This document shows, piece after piece, positions 7,143 to 15,938 of a DNA stretch of 64,000 nt (position 1 is its first letter; every line of letters begins with the position of its first letter). This DNA is from Halalkalicoccus subterraneus (GTDB lineage Archaea > Halobacteriota > Halobacteria > Halobacteriales > Halalkalicoccaceae). Position numbers and translations under genes: made by a program. The stretch covers positions 1-64,000 of the forward strand of contig NZ_RDQG01000007.1 of the NCBI RefSeq assembly GCF_003697815.1, read 5' to 3'. The notes below the pieces were generated by a model that was not told the DNA's origin, ran no database searches, and saw only the letters and a program-made list of their open reading frames with translations.

Positions 7143-9005
7143 TTACGGCGTCGGGGCGGCGGTCCGATTATCCCGGGCAAGGCGCCGCGTGACCGGCATC
7201 CGTAGGAAGGTCACGAGAGTGTACAGCGCCGCGAGGTTGTCCGCGCCCGCGAGGTGGTCCCGGTAACACTCGTTGACGCCCGCCCAGCTCAGAAACGGCA
7301 GCGACCGGATGAGTTCCTCGTGTTCGTCGATCGTCTCGCGGACGAAGTTTTGCGTCCGGATGAGCTCCCCGTGGTTCGTCCACGGGCCGGCCGTCCAGTG
7401 GGGCTCTTCGAGCGGTGCCGAGAGGTGACGGCGCTTGAACGCCGTCGCGACCCGACCCACCTCCTGCAGGGCCGAGGGGGCCGACAGTGCCACGTTCGTA
7501 CTCCCATGGGGGATCGCCGCGAGCTCCGGATCGAGGTGCTCGACGGCCCTGTTGATCAGATCACCGCGTAGCAGCGTCGAAACGGGCGTCGAGAGGAACA
7601 GATCCACGAGCCGGTTGTCGAGAAACGGCGTTCCGGTGGGCATCGTCTGAAGCGTCCCGTAGTAGAAGAACTGGGAGGTACCGTTAGTGAGGGGACACCG
7701 GCTGCAGATCGTCGCCTCGCGTACCGACCCGTACTCGGCCCCGTGGTCGACGAACCGATCGCCCTCGTCGGAGACGTTTGCGGCGTAGATCTCCCGCATG
7801 CTTCGTGAGAGCGCCCCGCTGATATACGAGGGCGGCTCGGAGATTCGTCCGTCGACGAACGCCCCGACGCTTCGAATGTCCCTTTCGACCGGCAGTGAAA
7901 ACGAGCCGAGCGCGCCCAGATCGACCGTCGGCGTCGGAACGTGGTTGCCCTTGAACAGCATATCGCCGTAGTGGCCCGTAAACAGGTACTCGACGTCCTC
8001 GCGGAGGGTTTCCTCGAATCCCGAGGCGTGGATCTGGTTGAAGTAACCGACGAAGTTTCCGACCTGCGGCGTCTTTTCGAGCGCGCCGGCTTGGTAGTCG
8101 TGGCCGCGCTTGAGCAGTGTTATCGGGGCGTCCGCGGCCTCAGCGACCCGTTTCGCGATCCTCGCTTCCGGGTTGACCCAGTCGGCGAGGTGATAACACC
8201 GGACGTCCCGGCCGGCCGCCCGTAGCGCCGCCAGCGTCAGCCGCGAGTCGCTCCCACCGCTGAGAAGCAGCCCGTACTCCGTTTCGGGGTCGGTCCGCTC
8301 CTCGACTGCGCGTACGAGCGTCTCGGCGAGCCGTCGCGAGAAGTACGCCGGCGATTCGTCGACCGGATCGCGGTGCGGGTGCCAGTAGCGGTCCGTTTCC
8401 ATCGACGCCGTCCTCAAGGAAACGGTCGTAACCGATCCCGGCTGGAGGCGTTCGACGCCCGAAAGCGGCGTTTTCACGCCGAACGTGCGCTGGAGGGTGA
8501 AATACTCCGCGAGATACTCGACGTCGAACCCGGTTTCGACGGCCGGGTGTGTCGGGAGGGACTGTACGTTCGTCGAGAACACGACGCCGTCGTCGCTGCG
8601 AGAGTAGTAGATCGGCCGGCTCCCCAACCGGTCGGTGAACAACGACACCGATCGGTCCTCGCGGTCGTAAACGACCCCGGCGAACGTTCCGTTGAGCCCC
8701 GAAACGAAACCGAGACCACGTTCCTCGTACAGCGACGCACAGTAGGCCGCCGCCGGTTGGTCCACCGTCGTGTAGCCGTCCGGCCCTTCGAACCCCCAGA
8801 TCGACCCCCACAGCCAGACGACCGTGTCGCCCCGATTTGCCATCGCCGCCGGGCCGCCCGCGTGCGTGGCGATGCCGACCTGTACGTCCTCGTCCGCGTG
8901 CTCTTCGAGGGCCTCTCGACCCGTCCACTGGAGATCGGCCGTGAGCCGCTCGCTACGGGTGGCCCGCAGTGGCTCGAAACCGATCTGGCCCCAGAACCCA
9001 ACCAT
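7143..9005 (-). CDS. Asparagine-synthase-like protein without catalytic N-terminal Cys
   Basis: A 620-residue protein with an N-terminal Ntn-hydrolase-like half (MVGFWGQIG, GTFAGVVYDRED, FTDRLGSRPIYY) and a C-terminal PP-loop ATPase half with SGGSDSR at 249-255, the AMP/PPi-binding signature. In true AsnB the residue after the start Met is Cys and releases ammonia from glutamine; here it is Val, so glutamine hydrolysis is not expected. Similar haloarchaeal proteins lie in surface-glycan clusters, but no glycan genes flank this one. The start at 9005 is set by alignment of MVGFWG to the AsnB N-terminus; the upstream 49 codons look non-coding. Amidation or adenylation of an unknown acid is the likely role. 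Confidence 0.8.
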   Translation of the reverse strand: MVGFWGQIGFEPLRATRSERLTADLQWTGREALEEHADEDVQVGIATHAGGPAAMANRGDTVVWLWGSIWGFEGPDGYTTVDQPAAAYCASLYEERGLGFVSGLNGTFAGVVYDREDRSVSLFTDRLGSRPIYYSRSDDGVVFSTNVQSLPTHPAVETGFDVEYLAEYFTLQRTFGVKTPLSGVERLQPGSVTTVSLRTASMETDRYWHPHRDPVDESPAYFSRRLAETLVRAVEERTDPETEYGLLLSGGSDSRLTLAALRAAGRDVRCYHLADWVNPEARIAKRVAEAADAPITLLKRGHDYQAGALEKTPQVGNFVGYFNQIHASGFEETLREDVEYLFTGHYGDMLFKGNHVPTPTVDLGALGSFSLPVERDIRSVGAFVDGRISEPPSYISGALSRSMREIYAANVSDEGDRFVDHGAEYGSVREATICSRCPLTNGTSQFFYYGTLQTMPTGTPFLDNRLVDLFLSTPVSTLLRGDLINRAVEHLDPELAAIPHGSTNVALSAPSALQEVGRVATAFKRRHLSAPLEEPHWTAGPWTNHGELIRTQNFVRETIDEHEELIRSLPFLSWAGVNECYRDHLAGADNLAALYTLVTFLRMPVTRRLARDNRTAAPTP

Positions 9006-9130
9006 GGGATTTCCACGAGAGCACCGGCTTTGTACCTTAGTATTTCTCCGGAGATATCCGTAATTCAATTGAGACCTATCGAGTCGGAATCCGGCAACGT
9101 CGTCGCCCGCACGAGCGGCCCCCAACACAC

Positions 9131-9137
9131 TATTTAA
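9131..9137 (+). promoter_or_regulatory. TATA box of aIF1A gene
   Basis: TATTTAA is centred about 28 bases before the ATG at 9162, the normal archaeal distance from TATA to the transcription start. This implies a leaderless mRNA. Confidence 0.6.
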
Positions 9138-9161
9138 CCGTCTGCCGCACATATTTCACCC

Positions 9162-9446
9162 ATGAGCGAAGAAGGCGGCCGAAAGAACCTCCGGATGCCC
9201 GACGACGACGAGATGTTCGCCGTCGTCACCAACATGCTCGGTGGCGGGCGCGTCAGACTCCAGTGCAACGACGGCAAAGAGCGCATGGGCCGGATCCCCG
9301 GTCGAATGCGCTTTCGCACCTGGATCAACGAGGGAGACGTCGTCCTGATCGAGCCCTGGGACTGGCAGGACGAGAAAGCCGACATCGAGTGGCGGTATAA
9401 GGGTCAGGACGCGGACCAGCTACGCCGCGAAGGCCACATCGACTGA
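9162..9446 (+). CDS. eif1a: Translation initiation factor aIF-1A
   Basis: A 94-residue OB-fold protein of the IF1/eIF1A family that binds the 30S A site during initiation. The family pattern is clear: [34 protein letters not shown] and [13 protein letters not shown], ending with a short acidic tail. Length matches archaeal members. It is transcribed alone from the TATA box just upstream. Confidence 0.96.
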   Translation: MSEEGGRKNLRMPDDDEMFAVVTNMLGGGRVRLQCNDGKERMGRIPGRMRFRTWINEGDVVLIEPWDWQDEKADIEWRYKGQDADQLRREGHID

Positions 9447-9557
9447 ACCCCTTTCGAGAACGCGTCCTCTTCCGGCGAGCGCCGGCTCTCCCGATCGAAT
9501 CGGGGTGACGGGAAGAGCATGCCTCAGGGTTTTCCCGCTGGCGGGCGTTCGTCGGAT

Positions 9558-9851
9558 ATGGACGAGATGGACGTTCCTGACCCCGAACTCGGTACCGCGA
9601 CGATCGTCTTCGAAGCGCCCGACGGCGAGGTCGATCAGATCTCCGTCGAAAACGAATACATCGTCTTCTTCCAGGAACACTGGCAGGTCAAAGCCGGCGA
9701 GGACGACGTGGGCAACGACATCGTCCGCCGGATCCCCAAAGAAAAGGTTTACTACGTCGAGCGCTCCGTCGAGGAGTTTCAGGACCGGATCGACGCGCTG
9801 CTCGACCGGGCGAAGGACCGCTTCGACCTCGACTCGCTCAACCTCGGCTGA
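9558..9851 (+). CDS. Conserved haloarchaeal hypothetical protein
   Basis: A 97-residue acidic protein (110 if the ATG at 9519 is used) with no membrane segment. The core alternates strand-like stretches (TATIVFEAPDGEVDQISV, EYIVFFQEHWQVK) with a C-terminal helix rich in charged residues (RSVEEFQDRIDALLDRAKDRF). I do not recognise a family. The start at 9558 is preferred because the 13 codons before it are Gly/Arg/Ser-rich. It is separated from aIF1A by about 110 bases and followed after 6 bases by the lipoprotein gene, so those two may be co-transcribed. Confidence 0.65.
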   Translation: MDEMDVPDPELGTATIVFEAPDGEVDQISVENEYIVFFQEHWQVKAGEDDVGNDIVRRIPKEKVYYVERSVEEFQDRIDALLDRAKDRFDLDSLNLG

Positions 9852-9857
9852 GTCGGT

Positions 9858-10925
9858 ATGCGACGCCGTGCCGCGCTCCGCTCCGGAGTCGCTCTGTTCG
9901 GCGGAGCGACGTTCGCAGGCTGTCTCGACGGACTCGACACCCTCGGCTCGGAGTCGGCGTGGCGTGATCTGGTCGTCGACCGTCCCGACGAGATCTACGT
10001 CCCGCCGAAAGTCGACGGCATGCTCGACTGGGGGACGGTCGGGACCGACGGGTACGCACTCTCGGTCTCGGCGACCCGTCCGCATCGCTTCTGGACGATC
10101 GCCGGCCGCGAGACGAACCAGATCGCCATGCGGGAGGCCCACTCGGTCCACCTGATGGTGTCTGTCTTGGAGCCCGATACCCGTCGGTTCGTTCCGGCCG
10201 AGGTCCGAGTCTCGATCCGCCGCGGCGACGATCGGGTGCTCGATCGCGCCCTCTGGCCGATGCTCTCACAGCGCATGGCCATTCACTACGGCGACAACGT
10301 CGCGCTCCCCGACGCCGGACGCTATCGTGTCGTGATCCGGGTGCTTCCCCGCGGGACCGGGCGGTTCTCGGAGGCGTTCGAGCCGACGACGGTGACCGTC
10401 GAGTTCGAGTACGTGCCCGACGAGATCGAGGGGGTCGAGCAGACGATCATCGAGGAGTCCCGCCGCGGACGCCCCGGTGCCGTCGAACCGATGGGCCACA
10501 GTCGCGACGAGGCGGCCCACACCGGGCCGGGCGGTCACCCGCCGATTACGATGTCCCCGTCGCCGGCGTCGTTTCCGGCCGTGCTCGCCGACGAGATCCG
10601 TGGCGATTATCGGATGGTCGTCGCGCGAGCTGACCACACCTCGGGGCGATACCTGTTCGTCTCGCCGCGAACCCGATATAACGGGTTCCCGCTGCCGTTC
10701 GCGTCGTTTACGGCACGAATCGAACGCCCGTCAGGGACCACATCGCTCGCATTGACCGAGGCGACTCACCCGGCGTTCGGGCACCATTACGGGGCGGTCG
10801 TCGACCCGCTTTCGGCGGGAACGACGATCGCGGTCGATCTCGACGTGCCGCCACAGGTCGCGCGCCACGAGGGCTACGAGACGGCGTTGTTCGACCTCAG
10901 AGCGCTCAGTCTGCGGGTTCCGTAG
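9858..10925 (+). CDS. Secreted lipoprotein, function unknown
   Basis: A 355-residue protein with an N-terminal Arg-rich region, hydrophobic core and lipobox FAGC near residue 22 (MRRRAALRSGVALFGGATFAGC), consistent with Tat export and lipid anchoring to the outer face of the membrane. The mature part has long beta-rich stretches (HSVHLMVSVLEPD, RYRVVIRVLPRG, TVEFEYVPDE) and a His-containing segment with GHSRDEAAHTGPGGH. No known domain is recognised; haloarchaeal DUF-type lipoproteins with a similar plan occur. Its 3' end overlaps by 20 bases the convergent DUF2243 gene. Confidence 0.75.
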   Translation: MRRRAALRSGVALFGGATFAGCLDGLDTLGSESAWRDLVVDRPDEIYVPPKVDGMLDWGTVGTDGYALSVSATRPHRFWTIAGRETNQIAMREAHSVHLMVSVLEPDTRRFVPAEVRVSIRRGDDRVLDRALWPMLSQRMAIHYGDNVALPDAGRYRVVIRVLPRGTGRFSEAFEPTTVTVEFEYVPDEIEGVEQTIIEESRRGRPGAVEPMGHSRDEAAHTGPGGHPPITMSPSPASFPAVLADEIRGDYRMVVARADHTSGRYLFVSPRTRYNGFPLPFASFTARIERPSGTTSLALTEATHPAFGHHYGAVVDPLSAGTTIAVDLDVPPQVARHEGYETALFDLRALSLRVP

Positions 10926-11406
10926 CCGGCTCGCGCGGTTCGACGGGCGGCGCGGCACGTCGCAGCACGGCCAGCCCGGCTCCGAGCAGGAGCAGGCTGA
11001 CGACGACCCATGGGGGGTTCCAGACCTCGGTACCGTGAAGCACGTCGTGCAGCCCGAGCAGGTAGTGGTCCACGACCCCGTCGAAGAGGTTGAACACGCC
11101 CGCGCCGACCAGCGACGCACCGACGAGGGCGAGCGAGGAGAGGGGACGGTTCGCCCGGTTGACGGTTCGCCAGAGCACCGCCGCGCCGACGCCGGCGATC
11201 GCGAGCATCGACAGCGAGAACAGCCCGTCGAACATGACGTTCGTCCGGAGCCCGTCGTAGGTCAGCGGGTCGTAGAACCCCGACAGGAGGTGGTGTGTCT
11301 GAAGGATCTGGTGGAAGAGTATCACGTCGAGCAGTGCGCCGAGTCCGAATCCGAAAACGCCGCCCCACAGCAGGATCGAGCGTCGCTCGCTCGTGGTACC
11401 GGTCAT
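10906..11406 (-). CDS. DUF2243 family membrane protein
   Basis: A 166-residue integral membrane protein with four predicted hydrophobic segments. The pattern GFGLGALLDVILFHQILQ followed by HHLLSG and a second GVFNLFDGVVDHYLLGLH is the hallmark of DUF2243, a family of unknown function. Conserved His and Asp within membrane segments hint at metal or proton chemistry, but this is not shown. It is transcribed away from the UspA gene cluster's end and converges on the lipoprotein gene. Confidence 0.85.
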   Translation of the reverse strand: MTGTTSERRSILLWGGVFGFGLGALLDVILFHQILQTHHLLSGFYDPLTYDGLRTNVMFDGLFSLSMLAIAGVGAAVLWRTVNRANRPLSSLALVGASLVGAGVFNLFDGVVDHYLLGLHDVLHGTEVWNPPWVVVSLLLLGAGLAVLRRAAPPVEPREPATEPAD

Positions 11407-11457
11407 GGACGTGATCCGTCACTCAGCCCCAAAAGGATGTACCCGGAGCGTGCCGTC

Positions 11458-11853
11458 TCACGGGATGAGCGTCACGGGCAGGTCGCTCTCCTCGATGACC
11501 GCCTCGCTCGCGCTGCCGACGACGAACCGTTCGAGCCGCCCGCTGGTCGCCCGCCCCATGACCACGTGGTCGTAGCCCCGCTGCTCGGCGAGGTCGACGA
11601 TCCGCTCGCCCACCTTCCGGGCGGCCCCCGACTCGGTGACGACCTCGGTCTCGATCAGTTCGGGCTCGACGTCGAGACCGCCCTCCGCGAGCGCTGCCCG
11701 GACGCGTTCGAACAGCTCGTCGGTCTCCTCGGTCCGTTCGGCGGCGAAGTGTACGACCGCCAGGTCGGTGTCGAACCCGCGGGCGAACTCGATGCCGAAG
11801 CGGAGCGCGTCGAAGCTACTGTCCGAGCCGTCGACCGGGACGAGGATCTGCAT
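11458..11853 (-). CDS. Universal stress protein (UspA family)
   Basis: A 131-residue single-domain UspA protein. It opens MQILVPVDGSDSS and closes with the ATP-binding type signature VMGRATSGRLERFVVGSASE (G-2x-G-9x-G-S/T), so it probably binds ATP. The start at 11853 is preferred to the ATG 105 bases upstream, whose codons read as low-complexity. It lies 132 bases behind the phosphate permease gene on the same strand; pairing of permeases with Usp proteins is common in haloarchaea and suggests control of transport. Confidence 0.88.
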   Translation of the reverse strand: MQILVPVDGSDSSFDALRFGIEFARGFDTDLAVVHFAAERTEETDELFERVRAALAEGGLDVEPELIETEVVTESGAARKVGERIVDLAEQRGYDHVVMGRATSGRLERFVVGSASEAVIEESDLPVTLIP

Positions 11854-11985
11854 ACGTCCGCCAACCACCCGCCGGATGAAAAGTGGATACGATTTCGTCC
11901 GGGCCCGCGCTTTCGAAATGGGCCGTGGGCTCTGCGGGCGGAGGGTGACGACGAGCAACCGAGAGCGGGTCGGGCGGTTGCGTGA

Positions 11986-13161
11986 CTACAGGCCGAACAG
12001 CGGTACGAACCGGAACGTGAGATAGGCGCCGGCGGTCGCGAGTGCGGGGACGAAGTTCTGCAGGAGGATGACGCGGGCGGTCGTCTGGGGGTCGAACAGG
12101 TCAGCGGTTTTGGGGATCTCCTCGGGCCGTTCGTCCCCGATCTTCGGGAGCGTCTCGCCCTCGCGATCGGCCGCCAGCGCACCGACAGAGACGTTGGTCG
12201 GCTCGCGCCCGCGCACGCCAGCCGAGATCGTCGTCGTACGGGTCGCGCGCCCCCAGCCCAGACCGATGATGCTCATCGTGGCAACGACGACGAAGCTCGC
12301 GGGGATGCCGGCAGCCGACAGCAACGAGATGATGGTCGCGCTGACGACCGCGACGATGATCGCGGCGGTCAGCGGGAGGTCGGTGATGTCGTTGCCGAGC
12401 GTTTCGAGGGTGCGTCTGGCGATCGTAAACGCTCCCAGCCCGGTCGCCGCGGCCGCGAGTATAATCGCGGGGTTCATCGCCAGATCGCCGCTTCCGACGA
12501 GGGGGGCGACCGCGTTGGCGACGTTACTGGCCCCCGAACTGAACGCCATGTAACAGCCGATCGCGATCAGTACGAACGTGCCGACGACCTCCCGGCGGTT
12601 CGCACTCTCGCCGGTCGTGACCCGCGGGATCGACCCGGAGCGGTCGATGACGAACGTCGGTTCGTCCGAGCGCGGGATCGCGACCATCTGGTTGAGATAG
12701 CCGTAGCAGTACCGCCCGATGACCCCGCTGACCCAGAAGGCGATCACCGGCGCGACGAGCCACCACGTGACGATCACGCCCATCGTCGCCCAGTTGATCT
12801 CGCCGGTCGCGATCCCCAGGCCCGCGATCGAGCCGACGGCGCTCATCGAGGTCGAGGCGGGTACGCCGAAGACGTTGCCCACGAACAGCGCCCCTCCGAC
12901 GAAAAAGAGCACCGTAATGGAGACCTCGAGGCTGAACAGCGAACTCGGGACGATGTCTCCGCCCAGCGTGGCGACGACCTCCCGGCCGAGGGTCCACCCG
13001 CCGACGAAGAAGAACACCGTCATTAACGCCGCTGCTCCGACCTTCGAGATCGCGTTCGAGCCGACCGCGGGGCCGAAGGCGGGGCCGGTCGTCGCGCCAC
13101 CGATGTTATAGCCGACGAACGCCGCAACGAGAATACCGACGACGAGAAGAACCTCTACCAT
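11986..13161 (-). CDS. pitA: Inorganic phosphate permease (PiT/PHO4 family)
   Basis: A 391-residue polytopic membrane protein with about ten hydrophobic segments and the inverted PHO4 repeat. The N-terminal half carries GPAFGPAVGSNAISKVGAA and the C-terminal half the signature GASNVANAVAPLVGSG near residue 210. Such carriers move phosphate, often as a metal-phosphate complex, with protons or sodium. A charged cytoplasmic loop of about 40 residues (near 330-365, DREGETLPKIGDERPEE) is inserted before the last segment. It is followed by a UspA gene. Confidence 0.88.
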   Translation of the reverse strand: MVEVLLVVGILVAAFVGYNIGGATTGPAFGPAVGSNAISKVGAAALMTVFFFVGGWTLGREVVATLGGDIVPSSLFSLEVSITVLFFVGGALFVGNVFGVPASTSMSAVGSIAGLGIATGEINWATMGVIVTWWLVAPVIAFWVSGVIGRYCYGYLNQMVAIPRSDEPTFVIDRSGSIPRVTTGESANRREVVGTFVLIAIGCYMAFSSGASNVANAVAPLVGSGDLAMNPAIILAAAATGLGAFTIARRTLETLGNDITDLPLTAAIIVAVVSATIISLLSAAGIPASFVVVATMSIIGLGWGRATRTTTISAGVRGREPTNVSVGALAADREGETLPKIGDERPEEIPKTADLFDPQTTARVILLQNFVPALATAGAYLTFRFVPLFGL

Positions 13162-13210
13162 AGTTGATCGACGGCTCGACCTCAGTTAAGCGGTGTCATT
13201 GACGCGCGCC

Positions 13211-14011
13211 TCAGAGTTCGAGGCGCTCGACGAGTTCGTTCTCGCTTCTGGTGTTGAGTGCGACGATCCGGACGAACTCCTCCAATCCGGAGTCGTCGAG
13301 TTTCGCCTTCAGCAGGCTGTCGACCTGATACACCCCGGCGGCATCGGTCATCTCGATCTCGACGTGAACCGGGACGTCCTCGCCCTCGTGAAGCACGACG
13401 CGCTGGATCGCCTGACTCGAGACGGTGTTGATTCCCCGCCCGCCGCGCTCGTAGGGATTGCGCGAGCGCCCGCGTTCCATGTCCAACCCGTCGCAGATCC
13501 GGATGACGCCCGCCTCGCGGGTCAGCGGGACCTCCTCGGTATGGTGACAGAGGATCGCGTGCAGCACCTCGCCCTTGATCCGGACCTGTTCCCCGATCCC
13601 GTAGAACTCCGGGAGGATCCGGTCGAGGACGTCCGCGGCCAGTGGGATCGAGTAGTAGGTGTGGTCCGAGCGGTGGACGACGTGGCCGATGTCGTGGAGT
13701 TTCGCGGCGAGCGCGAGGATCACCGCCTCGTCGGCCTCCTCGAGGCCCTGATCGCGTGCGCCATTGAACTCGACGCCGCCGCGCTTGAGCAGGTCGTAGA
13801 GACAGAGCGCGCGGTTGAGCACGATCTCGATGTGTTTCTCGCCGTGGTCGTTGTAGCGCATCCGGGTGACCGGGTTGACGTTCTGGGCTTCGAGGTACGC
13901 CTGGATCTCCTCGTCGTTCTCGACGAACGAGAGGACATCGTTGACCCGCTCGTCGGGGAAGGCGTGGTCGGCGTCGGGATCGTAGCGTCTGTTGGCGCTC
14001 GTCTCCGTCAT
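13211..14011 (-). CDS. HD-domain phosphohydrolase
   Basis: A 266-residue metal-dependent HD-superfamily hydrolase. The ligand set is visible: H in NDHGEKHIE (around residue 55), LHDIGH (the His-Asp pair near 106-107), VLHAILCHHTEE and CDGLDMERGRSR. The second half carries a beta-rich segment (VPVHVEIEMTDAAGVYQVDS) found in haloarchaeal members. Substrate unknown; nucleotides or cyclic nucleotides are typical for this superfamily. It stands alone, between the permease and the peroxiredoxin. Confidence 0.85.
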   Translation of the reverse strand: MTETSANRRYDPDADHAFPDERVNDVLSFVENDEEIQAYLEAQNVNPVTRMRYNDHGEKHIEIVLNRALCLYDLLKRGGVEFNGARDQGLEEADEAVILALAAKLHDIGHVVHRSDHTYYSIPLAADVLDRILPEFYGIGEQVRIKGEVLHAILCHHTEEVPLTREAGVIRICDGLDMERGRSRNPYERGGRGINTVSSQAIQRVVLHEGEDVPVHVEIEMTDAAGVYQVDSLLKAKLDDSGLEEFVRIVALNTRSENELVERLEL

Positions 14012-14048
14012 ATCCGGCGATCCGTCCGCGAGGTAGAAAAACCCCCCT

Positions 14049-14525
14049 TTACGCGGCGTCGCTTGCGGCCTCGGCGACCTCGTCGTAGTCGGGTTCGGCG
14101 CCAGGGTCGTCGCTTACCCAGGCGTAGGTCACCTCGCCATCCGAATCGAGGACGAACACCGCACGTTTGGCGACGCCGTGATACCCCATGTCCGCGAAGT
14201 CCATCTCGACGTCGTAGTCCTCGATGATCCCCTTGTTCGTGTCGCTGATCAGATCGAACTCCAAGTCCTCCTGTTCGCGGAACTCGTTGAGCGCGAAGGG
14301 GGTGTCGACGCTCACTCCAGACAGGGTCGCGCCGCTCTCCTGGAGTCGGTCGAGGTCGTCCTGGAGCGTGTTCATCTCCGAGGTACAGACGCTCGTAAAC
14401 GCTCCGGGGAAGAACGCCAGCACGACGGGGCCGTCCCCGAGGTTCTCCGAGAGCGTGAACGGCTCGACGTCGCCGTTCGCGAGCGGTGCGGTGAAGTCGG
14501 GTGCGGCGTCGTCTACGTCTACCAT
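14049..14525 (-). CDS. Peroxiredoxin (AhpC/TSA, BCP-like)
   Basis: A 158-residue thiol peroxidase. The peroxidatic Cys lies in AFFPGAFTSVCTSEM, and DFTAPLANG near the start plus GVAKRAVFVLDSDG are family landmarks. No second conserved Cys is obvious in the rest, so it is probably of the 1-Cys type or uses an external thiol; in haloarchaea the main small thiol is gamma-glutamylcysteine. The start at 14525 (MVDVDDAAPDF) is chosen because the seven residues before it are not conserved-looking. It neighbours another thiol-linked enzyme at 14587-15579. Confidence 0.9.
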   Translation of the reverse strand: MVDVDDAAPDFTAPLANGDVEPFTLSENLGDGPVVLAFFPGAFTSVCTSEMNTLQDDLDRLQESGATLSGVSVDTPFALNEFREQEDLEFDLISDTNKGIIEDYDVEMDFADMGYHGVAKRAVFVLDSDGEVTYAWVSDDPGAEPDYDEVAEAASDAA

Positions 14526-14586
14526 GCTCGGAACGACGACGGCCACTCGGAAATCCGTTGTGTTCGCGGCGAACCGATCTTCGGCC

Positions 14587-15579
14587 TCAGTCCGCCCGAA
14601 CCAGCGCCGCCGGGGGCTCGCCGTCGAGTTCGTCGCGGTCGTGGGGCGCCTCGAAATCGAGGTCGGGTCCGCGGGCGATGATCCGCGATGGGGTCACGTC
14701 CGGGTGGGTGGTGTAGTAGTGTTCCTTGATGTGGTCCATGTTCACCGTCTCGGCGACGCCCGGGGTCTGGTAGAGATCACGCAGGTAGGGCCAGAGGTGC
14801 TCGTAGTCCTGAATCTGCATCACGTTACACATGAAGTGGGTGTGGTACACCTGGTCGAACCGAATCAGCGTGGTGAACATGCAGACGTCGGCCTCGGTGA
14901 GTCGGTCGCCGGCGAGGTATCGCTGCTCCGCGAGGACCGAGTCCCAGCGATCCAGCGCCGAGAACAGGTCCTCGATGGCGTCATCGTAGGCCTCCTGGGA
15001 ACCCGAAAAACCCGCCCGGTAGACCCCGTTGTTGATCGGCTCGTAGATCGCGTCGATGACTTCGTCGATCTCCTCGCGATACCCCTCGGGATAGAGGTCG
15101 ACGTCGCGGGTCGCCTCCCGTTCGAACTCGGTATCGAGCATTCGCAGGACCTCCCGCGATTCGTTGTTGACGATGGTTTCTTCCTCCGTGTCCCACAACA
15201 CGGGTACCGTGACCCGACAGGTCACGTCGGAGTCGGCCCGGACGTAGAGTTCTCGAAGGTAGTCCGCGCCGTGGACGTGATCTTCGGTGCAACCGTCCTT
15301 ATCGGGGGTGAACTGCCAGCCCTCGGCGTCGCGAAACGGATCGACCACCGAGACGGAGATCGCGTCCTCCAGGCCCTTCAGCGATCGTGCGAGCAGCGTC
15401 CGGTGGGCCCACGGGCAGGCATACGAGACGTAGAGGTGATATCGGCCCGACTCGGCGGGGAACCGACCCTCATCGCCGATCCAGTCGCGAAAGGTAGTCT
15501 CCTGGCGTTCGAACGCCCCGTCGTCGTTCGTCGTCTCGTAGGCGCCGGTTCGCCACTCGCCGTCGACAAGCTGATTCAC
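14587..15579 (-). CDS. Glutathionyl-hydroquinone reductase-like (xi-class GST) enzyme
   Basis: A 330-residue xi-class glutathione transferase family protein. The catalytic motif is YVSYACPWAHRTL in the thioredoxin-like half, and the all-helical half follows (DVCMFTTLIRFDQVYHTHF). Bacterial and fungal homologues remove glutathione from glutathionyl-hydroquinones. Haloarchaea generally make gamma-glutamylcysteine instead of glutathione, so that is the likely thiol. The start is a GTG at 15579, giving an N-terminus of the family form (M)NQLVDGEW; the upstream frame is open but low-complexity. Downstream on the same strand, after about 60 bases, is the peroxiredoxin gene. Confidence 0.87.
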   Translation of the reverse strand: MNQLVDGEWRTGAYETTNDDGAFERQETTFRDWIGDEGRFPAESGRYHLYVSYACPWAHRTLLARSLKGLEDAISVSVVDPFRDAEGWQFTPDKDGCTEDHVHGADYLRELYVRADSDVTCRVTVPVLWDTEEETIVNNESREVLRMLDTEFEREATRDVDLYPEGYREEIDEVIDAIYEPINNGVYRAGFSGSQEAYDDAIEDLFSALDRWDSVLAEQRYLAGDRLTEADVCMFTTLIRFDQVYHTHFMCNVMQIQDYEHLWPYLRDLYQTPGVAETVNMDHIKEHYYTTHPDVTPSRIIARGPDLDFEAPHDRDELDGEPPAALVRAD

Positions 15580-15611
15580 GTCGATCCTACGGTGTGGAGC
15601 TATAAAACGCC

Positions 15612-15845
15612 TCAGCCCGCGTTCGGGACCGAGGTGATCACGTACCACTCGTCCCACTCCTCCTCGTTTTCGGGGCGCGACCGACGCTCGACCTCGACGC
15701 CCACCGCGTCCGTGGCGTGATCGGAACAAACCGGCCGTACCGTGTCTCCGACAGCCTCGACGTAGATCCCGCCCTCGGGGTCGAGTTCGGCGTCACAGTC
15801 GCGGCAGGTGAGCGAGGGCGGGAGGGTCCGACCGATCAGGTCCAT
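15612..15845 (-). CDS. Small zinc-ribbon-like protein
   Basis: A 77-residue protein with a CxxC pair (TCRDCDAEL) and a later lone Cys followed by His (VCSDHATD), which could complete a zinc site. The start at 15845 (MDLIGRTLPP) is preferred over the ATG 39 bases upstream. Short haloarchaeal proteins of this type are common and of unknown function. It lies 32 bases upstream of the GTG start of the GST-like gene on the same strand, so the two may be co-transcribed. Confidence 0.7.
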   Translation of the reverse strand: MDLIGRTLPPSLTCRDCDAELDPEGGIYVEAVGDTVRPVCSDHATDAVGVEVERRSRPENEEEWDEWYVITSVPNAG

Positions 15846-15938
15846 GGTGGTCGAACGCCCGCTACCGTGATAAGTGATGGCCACCCCCCGTTTCGAAACG
15901 AAAACGCCGCCACGGCAACCCCGCCTGGAGGCGTCTAC

